Source of the DNA: Candidatus Epilinea brevis
GTDB lineage: Bacteria > Chloroflexota > Anaerolineae > Epilineales > Epilineaceae
Direction of reading: 5' to 3'
Length of the DNA: 64,000 bases
Assembly: GCA_016710785.1 (NCBI GenBank)
Contig: JADJUE010000009.1
Coordinates: 1 to 64,000 of the forward strand
How positions within the stretch are numbered: position 1 is the first letter of the stretch; every line of letters starts with the position of its first letter. Below the pieces are notes generated by a model. That model saw only the letters and a list, made by a program, of their open reading frames with translations, was not told where the DNA came from and did no database searches. The position numbers and the translations under genes were made by a program. Shown piece after piece: positions 42,883 through 50,039 of the stretch.

Positions 42883-43620
42883 ATGACTGAGCGCACGCTT
42901 CGTGTCGATACGGTGATTCCGGTGTACAACGAGGAGAAGGCCCTACCCGGCTCCATCCAGCAGCTGGACGCCTTCCTGAGCGCCGAATGCCGCCATGACT
43001 GGCGGATCATCATCGCCGACAACGCCTCGGTGGACGGCACGCCGGAAGTCGGCCGGGCCCTCGCGCTGCAGTATCCGCGGGTGCGTTACGAGCGCCTGGA
43101 GCGCAAAGGACGCGGGCTGGCCCTGCGCACGGCCTGGCTGGCGAGCGACGCCGACATCCTGTCCTACATGGATGTGGACCTGTCCACCAACCTCAGCGCC
43201 TACATTCCGCTGATCGAGAGCATCGCCGGCGGCGGCTTCCAGGTGGCCATCGGTTCGCGACTTCGCCGCGGCGCGCGGGTCCGGCGGCAGTGGAAGCGCG
43301 AGATCATCTCCCGGGGCTACAACCTGCTGATCAAGCTGCTCTTTCCGACGCGGCGCTTTTCCGATGCCCAATGCGGCTTCAAGGCCATCAGCCGCGTGGC
43401 CGCCCGCAAGCTGATCCCCATCGTCGAGAACAACCACTGGTTCTTCGACAGCGAGCTGCTGCTGCGGGCCGAGCAGCACGGCTACGGCATCTTCGAGGTG
43501 CCGGTGGATTGGGTGGAAGACCTGGACACGCGGGTCAAGATCGCCAGCACTGCCTGGGAGGACGTCAAGGGCCTCCTGCGGGTGCGTTTCACGCCCAAGG
43601 AAGGTCGGACGGTAGGATGA
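42883..43620 (+). CDS. Family 2 glycosyltransferase (dolichol-P-mannose synthase-like)
   Basis: 245 aa, GT-A fold. VIPVYNEEKALPGSIQQL and IIIADNASVDGTPEVG bind the nucleotide sugar, SYMDVDLSTNL holds the metal-binding D-x-D, and SDAQCGFKAISRVAARKLIP with WFFDSELLLRAEQHGYGIFEVPVDW is the acceptor and catalytic region typical of polyprenyl-phosphate glycosyltransferases. No C-terminal membrane helices are seen, so it acts at the membrane face as a soluble enzyme. ATG 42883 has GAGG 5 nt upstream. It starts the rightward chain; its stop overlaps the moaC ATG (ATGA). Confidence 0.9.
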   Translation: MTERTLRVDTVIPVYNEEKALPGSIQQLDAFLSAECRHDWRIIIADNASVDGTPEVGRALALQYPRVRYERLERKGRGLALRTAWLASDADILSYMDVDLSTNLSAYIPLIESIAGGGFQVAIGSRLRRGARVRRQWKREIISRGYNLLIKLLFPTRRFSDAQCGFKAISRVAARKLIPIVENNHWFFDSELLLRAEQHGYGIFEVPVDWVEDLDTRVKIASTAWEDVKGLLRVRFTPKEGRTVG

Positions 43621-44171
43621 GCGCCGGATCGGGGAGCCCGGTGCCGACGAGCCCGGTGCCGATGAACCCGGTGCAGGAGCCCCGGCTGAGCCATCTGGAC
43701 GCCGAGGGTCGGGCGCAGATGGTGGACGTGACCGCGAAGCCCGCGACCGCCCGATACGCGCGGGCCGCCGGACGGATCCTCATGCAGCCGGCGACCCTGG
43801 TGCAGATCATGGCCGGCAGCCTACCGAAGGGCGACGTGCTGGCCGTGGCCCGCGTGGCCGCCGTTCAAGGCGCCAAGCTCACGCCGCAGCTCATCCCGCT
43901 CTGCCACAGCCTGCCCCTGTCGGGCCTGGACGTCGATTTCCAACCGCTTGCGCCCGATGCCGACGGGCGGGCGGGCATCGAAGTGACCGCCGAGGCGCGG
44001 ACGGTGGCCGCCACGGGCGTGGAGATGGAGGCCATGACGGCGGTGGCGGTCGCCCTCCTCACCTTGTACGACATGGCCAAGGGGGTTGACCGGGCCATGG
44101 AGCTGGAGGGCCTGCGGCTCTTGGAGAAGCGCGGCGGTCGGAGCGGCGTCTGGCAGCGAGATGAGCCCTGA
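43617..44171 (+). CDS. moaC: Cyclic pyranopterin monophosphate synthase MoaC
   Basis: MoaC makes cyclic pyranopterin monophosphate from the MoaA product in molybdenum cofactor synthesis. The 184-aa protein has LSHLDAEGRAQMVDVTAKP, KGDVLAVARVAAVQGAKLTP with QLIPLCHSLPL, and GVEMEAMTAVAVALLTLYDM with AKGVDRAM, covering the active site. A Ser/Pro/Val-rich N-terminal extension of about 20 residues (repeated VP-x-x-P) precedes the core, so a later ATG (43662) is possible. ATG 43617 is preferred since it overlaps the glycosyltransferase stop. No other moa gene is nearby. It directly precedes selD; both supply cofactors for molybdenum/selenium formate dehydrogenase-type enzymes. Confidence 0.95.
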   Translation: MSAGSGSPVPTSPVPMNPVQEPRLSHLDAEGRAQMVDVTAKPATARYARAAGRILMQPATLVQIMAGSLPKGDVLAVARVAAVQGAKLTPQLIPLCHSLPLSGLDVDFQPLAPDADGRAGIEVTAEARTVAATGVEMEAMTAVAVALLTLYDMAKGVDRAMELEGLRLLEKRGGRSGVWQRDEP

Positions 44172-44173
44172 GC

Positions 44174-44179
44174 TATGAT
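44174..44179 (+). promoter_or_regulatory. Possible -10 box for selD
   Basis: TATGAT directly after the moaC stop, with transcription expected from about 44186, 75 nt before the selD ATG. No clear -35 box. The leader between them can form two short GC hairpins. selD may equally be read through from moaC. Confidence 0.3.
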
Positions 44180-44260
44180 CTGCCGGCGGGGCGTCGGAGC
44201 CCGCCGCGGCGTCGCCGACTGGCGACCGTGGCCGTCTTCCCTGAGAGGCAGCTCGCGTCC

Positions 44261-45352
44261 ATGGTTCGAGACAAGGACGGCAAGACCTCGGCCGAGATCC
44301 GGCTGACGGAGCGCGCCAGTTGCGCGGGCTGAGCGGCCAAGATGGGCCCTGAGGCCCTGGCCCAGGTTCTGCGGCCACTCATGGGGATGTTCCCCGCAGC
44401 TGACTATCCGGACCTCCTGGTGGGCTTGGAGGGACCGGACGATGCGGCCGTGTATCGGCTGGATGATGCGCGGGCCCTGGTGGTCACCACCGACTTCTTT
44501 CCGCCCGTGGTCGATGATCCGTACAGCTTTGGGGCCATCGCCGCCGCCAACGCCATGAGCGATGTCTTCGCCATGGGCGGGACGGTGCTGCTGGCCCTCA
44601 ACCTGCTGGGTGTACCGGAGGACCTGCCGACCGAGGTGGTCACGGCCATCCTGCGTGGGGGTGCCGAAACGGTCCGGGCCGGCGGCGGCGTGATCGCCGG
44701 CGGGCACAGCATCATCGACGCCGAGCCCAAGTACGGTCTGGCGGTGGTCGGGCTCGTGGATCCCCGCGCCATTCTGCGCAAGTCCGGCGCGCGACCCGGC
44801 GATGCCCTGGTGCTCACCAAGGCCTTGGGCACCGGGCTGGTGACCACGGCCATCAAACGCGGGCAGGCGGACCCGGCTGATGTCGCGGCGGCCGTCGCGG
44901 GGATGATGGCCCTCAACCGCGCCGCCGGCGCTTGTGCCGCGCGCCTGGGCCTGGGCGCGGCCACGGACATCACCGGTTTCGGCCTGGTCGGCCATGCCCT
45001 CGAGATGGCCGAGCAGAGCGGGGTGGACCTGCACCTGAACCTGGACGCCCTGCCGCTCCTGCCCGGCGCCTGGGCCTATGCCACGGCCGGCATGGTTCCT
45101 GGGGGCTCATCGCGCAATTACTGCGCCTTCATGGATCGCGTGGACGGGCTGGACGGCCTGGACGAGACCTGGAGCCACATCCTCTTCGATCCCCAGACCT
45201 CGGGAGGCCTGCTGATGGCGGTGGACGCAGACCTGTTGCCCCGGCTGCTGGACGGGTTGGGCGCGGAGGGCGTCATGGCCGCGGTCATCGGCGAGGTCCG
45301 CAAGGGCGCCGGCCGACTGACCGTCCGAACGTCCAGCGGAAGGGAGGGCTGA
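44261..45352 (+). CDS. selD: Selenide, water dikinase SelD, itself a selenoprotein (Sec24)
   Basis: SelD makes selenophosphate from selenide and ATP, the selenium donor for selenocysteine. The body is unmistakable: DDAAVYRLDDARALVVTTDF, AAANAMSDVFAMGGTVLLAL, AGGHSIIDAEPKYGLAVVG, ATDITGFGLVGHALEMA and LFDPQTSGGLLMAV. A frame starting at ATG 44342 would lack the active site. Reading upstream in the same frame to ATG 44261 (AGAGG 12 nt before it) gives IRLTERASCAG-TGA-AAKMGPEALAQVL, where TGA 44330-44332 stands at the catalytic Cys17 position of E. coli SelD and Lys27 matches Lys20. The TGA is therefore read as selenocysteine, giving 363 aa. A SECIS-like hairpin follows. It sits between moaC and fabF in the rightward chain. 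Confidence 0.9.
44335..44362 (+). promoter_or_regulatory. SECIS-like hairpin after the selD UGA
   Basis: GGCCA (44335-44339) pairs with TGGCC (44358-44362). After a 4-nt 5' bulge, GGGCC (44344-44348) pairs with GGCCC (44353-44357) closing a CTGA loop. The upper stem begins 11 nt after the TGA, the spacing known for the E. coli fdhF element. Sequence conservation with known bacterial SECIS loops is not expected. Confidence 0.6.
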
Positions 45353-45353
45353 C

Positions 45354-46628
45354 ATGGTGTCGAGCGAAGGGCGGGCCGCCGCGGATCGCCCGGCGGTCGT
45401 GGTCACCGGCATGGGCCTGATCACCCCGATCGGCATCGGCCTGGAGGCTACCTGGGCGTCGCTGATGGCCGGCCGGTCCGGCGTCGGTCCTATCAGCCGC
45501 TTCGATCCGGCGGCGTTCAAGGTGCATATCGCCGCCGAGGTGCGGGACTTCGACGCTCGGGACTTCATGGAAGCCCGCGAAGCGCGGCGCTTGGACCGCC
45601 TGGTGCAGTTTGCCGTCGCCGGCACCTCCCAGGCCCTGGCCCAGGCCGGCCTCGCGGTGGCCGCTTGCGACACGGAGCGCGTCGGCGTGCTCATCGGCAC
45701 CGGGGTGGGCGGCTTCGAGACCATTCAGACCGGCTTCGAAGACCTCTTGGCCCGCGGCCCCAACCGGGTCAACCCGCTGACGGGTGCGATGATGCTGCCC
45801 GACATGGCGGCCGGCTATGTGGCGATCGTCCACGGGGCCCAGGGTCCGAACCACTGCGTTTCGGCCGCCTGCGCCACCGGCTCGATGGCCGTGGGCGAGG
45901 CCGCGGCGGTGATCCGCCGCGGCGACGCCGACGTGATGATCGCCGGTGCCGTGGAAGCCGGCATCACCCCCTTTGCCCTGGCGGCGTTCCACCGCACGGG
46001 GGCCATGTCCACCCGCAATGCGGAGCCGCTGCGAGCCAGCCGCCCTTTCGACGCCGATCGCGACGGCTTCGTCTTCGGCGAGGGCGCGGGCATCTTGATC
46101 CTGGAGCGGGAGGACCACGCCCGCGCGCGGGGCGCCACGGTGCTGGCGGAGTTGGCCGGCTACGGCGCCAGCGCCGACGCCTACCATGTCAGCGCCCCGC
46201 GCGAGGATGGCCGCGGGGCCGCCCTGGCCATGCGCCGCGCGCTGGCCACCGCCGGGCTGGCGCCGGAGGACGTGGACTACATCAATGCCCACGGTACCGG
46301 GACGGTGCTGAACGACCTCTCGGAGACCCGGGCCATCCACACCGTGTTCGGCGCGCATGCCCCGCGGCTGGCGGTCAGCTCGACCAAGAGCATGCACGGC
46401 CACCTCATGGGGGCGGCCGGCGCGGTGGAGGCGGTGATCACCGTGCTGACGCTGCGGCACGACATCCTGCCGCCGACGGTCAACCTCGACCGACCCGGCG
46501 AGGGTTGCGACCTGGACTACGTGCCGCATCGCCCGCGACCCGCGGTCGCCCCGCTGCGAGCCGCGCTCTCCAACTCCTTCGGCTTCGGCGGGCATAACGC
46601 CAGCCTCCTCATCCGCCGGCGCCCATGA
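45354..46628 (+). CDS. fabF: Beta-ketoacyl-ACP synthase II
   Basis: FabF extends acyl-ACP with malonyl-ACP in fatty-acid synthesis. The 424-aa protein has VVTGMGLITPIG at the start, the nucleophile Cys173 in CVSAACATGSMAVGEA, and the two catalytic His in NAHGTGTVLND and STKSMHGHLMGAAGAVEAV, ending with SNSFGFGGHNASLLIRR. ATG 45354 lies 1 nt after the selD stop. Its own stop overlaps the rnc ATG (ATGA). fabF-rnc adjacency is common in bacteria. Confidence 0.96.
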   Translation: MVSSEGRAAADRPAVVVTGMGLITPIGIGLEATWASLMAGRSGVGPISRFDPAAFKVHIAAEVRDFDARDFMEAREARRLDRLVQFAVAGTSQALAQAGLAVAACDTERVGVLIGTGVGGFETIQTGFEDLLARGPNRVNPLTGAMMLPDMAAGYVAIVHGAQGPNHCVSAACATGSMAVGEAAAVIRRGDADVMIAGAVEAGITPFALAAFHRTGAMSTRNAEPLRASRPFDADRDGFVFGEGAGILILEREDHARARGATVLAELAGYGASADAYHVSAPREDGRGAALAMRRALATAGLAPEDVDYINAHGTGTVLNDLSETRAIHTVFGAHAPRLAVSSTKSMHGHLMGAAGAVEAVITVLTLRHDILPPTVNLDRPGEGCDLDYVPHRPRPAVAPLRAALSNSFGFGGHNASLLIRRRP

Positions 46629-47368
46629 CCGTCCCGGATGCGCCGGCCGCGGCTGGTCAGGCGGAGGCGGGCGCCCTTGAGATCCGGCTAGGCCTGGTCT
46701 TCAAGGACCGGCGCCTGCTCCTGGGCGCCCTGACCCACGGCTCCTACCGCAACGAGTTCGGGGGCGTCGACCTGCCCGATAACGAACGCCTGGAATACCT
46801 CGGCGACGCCGTCGTGGACTTCTTGGCTGCCGGTCTCTTGTTCCGGCGACTGCCGGAGGCGCGCGAAGGCGAGCTGACCGCCCTGCGCGCCGCATTGGTC
46901 TGCGAGGCCTCCTTGGCCCGTTTCGCGCGGCAACTGGACCTGGGTGCCAGCCTTCGGTTGGGCCGCGGCGAAGCCGCCAGCGGCGGCCGGGAGCGGTCCA
47001 CCTTGCTCTGCGATGCCTTCGAGTCGGTCATCGGTGCCCTGTATCTGGACTCCGGGCTGGCTGCCGCGGCGCCCGTGGTCGAAGGGCTCCTGAGCCCGGC
47101 CTTGGACCTGGTTCTGGCCGAACGCAGCAGCAAGGATGTCAAGAGCAGCTTCCAGGAACTGGCCCAGCGGCGCTGGCAGCAGACGCCGCAATATGTCACG
47201 GTGGAGGCCAGTGGACCGGATCACGCGCGCACCTTCATCGTCGAGGCGCGCATTGCCGACACGGTCTGGGGACGGGGCAGCGGGCGCAGCAAGGCGGGGG
47301 CGGCCCGGGCGGCGGCCGAGGAGGCGCTGGCCAGGGCGGCGATGATCGAGGCGGAAGGCTCGGCATGA
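46625..47368 (+). CDS. rnc: Ribonuclease III
   Basis: RNase III cuts double-stranded RNA in rRNA and mRNA maturation. The 247-aa protein has the signature NERLEYLGDAVVDFL with the catalytic acids, the second acidic cluster CDAFESVIGALYLDSG, and a C-terminal double-stranded-RNA-binding domain (DVKSSFQELAQRRWQQTPQY to GSGRSKAGAARAAAEEAL). An Ala-rich 20-residue N-terminal extension precedes the core. The start overlaps the fabF stop and the stop overlaps the next gene's ATG, so translation is coupled on both sides. No smc follows directly as in Bacillus, but smc lies 4 kb away. Confidence 0.96.
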   Translation: MTVPDAPAAAGQAEAGALEIRLGLVFKDRRLLLGALTHGSYRNEFGGVDLPDNERLEYLGDAVVDFLAAGLLFRRLPEAREGELTALRAALVCEASLARFARQLDLGASLRLGRGEAASGGRERSTLLCDAFESVIGALYLDSGLAAAAPVVEGLLSPALDLVLAERSSKDVKSSFQELAQRRWQQTPQYVTVEASGPDHARTFIVEARIADTVWGRGSGRSKAGAARAAAEEALARAAMIEAEGSA

Positions 47369-48456
47369 GGCGCCGGCCGCGCGCGGGACTGCTCCCGCTG
47401 GCGGCGATGCTGTTGGGCTGGCAGCCCGCCTTCGGCGTGGCGATGGCCGCGCCGGCGCAGGGCGGCCTGGAGGTCACCGCCTACACACCCTCGCGATTGG
47501 AGTTGGGGGGCAACGTGTACATCCTGGTGCGCGGGATGCTGCGCAACGGCGGCAGCTTCGGGCTGGGCCAGGTGACCGTGGACCTGATGCTCTGGGGGGC
47601 GGATCCGGCCGTTCCGCTGGGCCATGGCATCGGTCAGGCCTTTCTGGAACGGCTGGCGCCCGGCGAGGAGAGCCCCTTTTCGGTGGCGGTCCGGCATTGC
47701 TGTCCGGACGATGCACGGCGCTACGCCTTCACCTTGAGCGGCCCGGAACAGCGCGAACGGCCCTACCGTTCCCTGGAGGTTCGCGCCGTGTCCTCGCGGC
47801 AGGGCACGCGGGGTCCGGAGCGCACCGGCGAGCTGTTCAACGCCGGCAACCTCAGCGTCAACGCCCCCAGCCTGGACCTCTATGCCGCCTACTGGCGCGG
47901 CAGCGACCTCATCGATCTGCGCACCGCCAACCTGCCGGTGCTCTGGAGCCTCGGCGGGCCCGTAGGTCAGGCCCTACCCCCCGGACTCGCCTATCCCTTC
48001 GCCGTCGCCGAGCCCGCCGAGCCCTTCGACCGGGTCGCCTATTTCATCAACGGCTCGCCCTATCCGGTCGGGCTCTACCCTGTTCCTCTGGGCCTGGGCG
48101 GGCTGGATGGGCGTCCTGACGGCACGGATCTGGTCTGGCGGGGCCTCTTGACCAATTGTGGTCTGGCGGCCGTCGACGGGGCGATCATCATTCTGGACTG
48201 GCGGGAGGATGGCAAGGTGCGCGGCTTCGCGCGCTGGGACCTGGACCTGGGATCGGCATTGCCGCCCGGTGGCGGGCGTTGGGTCAGCCTGCGGCTCTCC
48301 GACGGGCCGCCGGCGCTCCTGGAGCCCGGGGCGGCCACCTTCCTGCCCCTGGCCCTGGCGGTTCAAGAACAGCCGCCTCCGGCTTACGTCTGCGCCATCG
48401 CGCCGCAGCGGCTGTCGCTGCCGCTGCTCGGCTTTCCACAGGAGTCATTGCCATGA
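47365..48456 (+). CDS. Secreted protein, unknown function
   Basis: 363 aa with a signal peptide (GLLPLAAMLLGWQPAFGVAMAA). The mature protein looks all-beta: GGNVYILVRGMLRNGGSFGLGQVTVDLMLWG, GELFNAGNLSVNAPSLDLYAAYW, FDRVAYFINGSPYPVGLYPV and VWRGLLTNCGLAAVDGAIIILDW suggest three FxLYD/Ig-like repeats of about 110 residues, each describing 'new versus lost' strand pairs. I do not know the family or its target. It is embedded between rnc and a flavin reductase by ATGA overlaps on both sides, an odd place for an exported protein. Confidence 0.65.
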   Translation: MRRRPRAGLLPLAAMLLGWQPAFGVAMAAPAQGGLEVTAYTPSRLELGGNVYILVRGMLRNGGSFGLGQVTVDLMLWGADPAVPLGHGIGQAFLERLAPGEESPFSVAVRHCCPDDARRYAFTLSGPEQRERPYRSLEVRAVSSRQGTRGPERTGELFNAGNLSVNAPSLDLYAAYWRGSDLIDLRTANLPVLWSLGGPVGQALPPGLAYPFAVAEPAEPFDRVAYFINGSPYPVGLYPVPLGLGGLDGRPDGTDLVWRGLLTNCGLAAVDGAIIILDWREDGKVRGFARWDLDLGSALPPGGGRWVSLRLSDGPPALLEPGAATFLPLALAVQEQPPPAYVCAIAPQRLSLPLLGFPQESLP

Positions 48457-48974
48457 GCCCGTCTCCAGGTCTGGTCAACCCCGATGCATTCCGTCAGGCC
48501 CTGCGCCGCTGGCCCAGTGGCGTGACGGTGGTCACGATGCCGACGGCCGATGGCCCGCATGGCATGACCGCCTCGGCCTTCTGCTCCGTCTCCGTCGCTC
48601 CGCCGCAGGTGTTGGTGGTGGTCGATCGGCGCTGGCGCTCGCATGACCTCATCGCCGCGGGCGCTGTCTTCTGCGTCAACATCCTGGCCGATGACCAGGC
48701 CGGCTGGTCGGAGCGCTTCGCCGGCCGGGGCCAGGAGGAGGACCGCTTCGCGGGCATCGCCACGGTCGTGGCGGCCACCGGCGCGCCCTGCCTGACAGCG
48801 GCCCGCGCCTGGCTTGACTGCCGCGTGGTCGCGGCGCACGAGGCCGGCGACCACAGCATCTTCGTGGGCGAGGTGTTGGCGCTGGGTCTGGGCGACGGCG
48901 CCGAGACTTCCCTGGTCTACCACGATGGCGCCTACCGGTCGGTGGGGGAACGTGTTGAACCGGTTGTGGCATGA
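48453..48974 (+). CDS. Flavin reductase-like FMN-binding protein
   Basis: 173 aa of the flavin reductase/split-barrel family. FRQALRRWPSGVTVVTM, GMTASAFCSVSVAPPQVLVVV, FCVNILADDQAGWSERFAG and HSIFVGEVLALGLGDG with LVYHDGAYRSV form the FMN site. Relatives reduce FMN with NADH or NADPH for a partner monooxygenase; no monooxygenase is nearby, so the partner is unknown. ATG 48453 overlaps the previous stop and has GGAG 8 nt upstream. The stop overlaps the next gene (ATGA). Confidence 0.9.
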   Translation: MSPSPGLVNPDAFRQALRRWPSGVTVVTMPTADGPHGMTASAFCSVSVAPPQVLVVVDRRWRSHDLIAAGAVFCVNILADDQAGWSERFAGRGQEEDRFAGIATVVAATGAPCLTAARAWLDCRVVAAHEAGDHSIFVGEVLALGLGDGAETSLVYHDGAYRSVGERVEPVVA

Positions 48975-50038
48975 GACCGAGCGTTGCCGCCGATCGCCAT
49001 GACCTGTCGCGTCCGCGTCCAGGCCCGTCCTCGCTTCCCCTCCCCCTGTCGCCCTTGGTGTCTGCGGATGCGGCGGTAGGGCGCAAGCTGCTCTGGATCT
49101 TCCTGGACGGGGTGGGCTGGGGCGCGGATGACGAGGCCGTCAATCCCCTGGCTCGCGGCAGTTGGCCGCATCTCGAGCAGCTGGCCGGCGGCAGATGGGT
49201 CGCCGGCGACCGGCTGCCGCCGCGAGCGCATCCCCTGGACGCCTGCCTGGGGGTACCCGGACTCCCGGCCAGTGGCAGCGGCCAGGTCAGCCTGTTGACC
49301 GGCGTCAATGCCGCCGCCCTGCTGGGCGAGCATCGCGGGCCTTATCCGGGGGGCGACCTGCATCCCCTGCTCGCAGCGTGTTCGGTGCCGGCGCTGGCGC
49401 GGCGCGCGGGGGCAACGGTGGCCTTCGCCAACGCCTTCCCGGACCGCTACCTGTCGCGCATCGCCGGGGGTCGCGCCCGGCTGGGGGCCTTCAGCCGAGC
49501 GGCCCTGTTGACGGACTTGCAGTTGCGTGGCCAGGATGAGCTGGTCGCCGGCCGCGCCGTCTCGGCCAACTTCAGCAACCGCTCCTGGCCGACGGATCCC
49601 ACGCGCCCGGCCCCGCCGGACATCGACGCCGCGGAGGGCGGCCGGAGGCTCGCCGGGCTGGCCCTGGACCATGACCTCACCATCTTCGAGCATTGGGCCA
49701 CGGACTGGGCCGGTCATCACCCGGACCGCTGGCCGCCGGCCACGGTGTTGGCCGAGCTGGACGCCTTCCTCGGCGGGGTGCTCGCCGTGTGGCCGCCGGA
49801 AGCCACCCTGGTCATCGCCTCCGACCACGGCAACCTGGAAGACCTCAGCACGGGGCGGCATACCCGCAATCCGGCCGTGTGCCTATGGTACGGTGCGGCG
49901 CCCGACCGCCCTTTGCGCAGCCTGACAGACCTGGCGCCGGCGATGCTCGCGGCGATGGGTCTTGGCCCTGGTCCCGAGGCGGTGTTGTCGGCAAGCGGCT
50001 CGCTGCCGCCGGCTCTTGCCGCTTTGCCGGCGGTCTGA
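48971..50038 (+). CDS. Alkaline-phosphatase-superfamily metalloenzyme
   Basis: 355 aa. After a polar N-terminus, LLWIFLDGVGWGADDEAVNPL carries the first metal Asp, ASGSGQVSLLTGVNAA the nucleophile region, HWATDWAGHHPDRW the His/Asp ligands and LVIASDHGNLEDLSTGRHTRN the last metal ligands. The layout matches cofactor-independent phosphoglycerate mutase/phosphopentomutase-like metalloenzymes, but it is shorter than iPGM and lacks its inserted domain, so the substrate is open. It is coupled upstream by ATGA and sits 1 nt from the GT-C gene. Confidence 0.75.
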   Translation: MRPSVAADRHDLSRPRPGPSSLPLPLSPLVSADAAVGRKLLWIFLDGVGWGADDEAVNPLARGSWPHLEQLAGGRWVAGDRLPPRAHPLDACLGVPGLPASGSGQVSLLTGVNAAALLGEHRGPYPGGDLHPLLAACSVPALARRAGATVAFANAFPDRYLSRIAGGRARLGAFSRAALLTDLQLRGQDELVAGRAVSANFSNRSWPTDPTRPAPPDIDAAEGGRRLAGLALDHDLTIFEHWATDWAGHHPDRWPPATVLAELDAFLGGVLAVWPPEATLVIASDHGNLEDLSTGRHTRNPAVCLWYGAAPDRPLRSLTDLAPAMLAAMGLGPGPEAVLSASGSLPPALAALPAV

Positions 50039-50039
50039 C

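Noticed and set aside
44330..44332. selD TGA as a nonsense mutation or frameshift
   Set aside because: Frame and conservation continue across it, it falls exactly on the catalytic residue, and a fitting hairpin follows.
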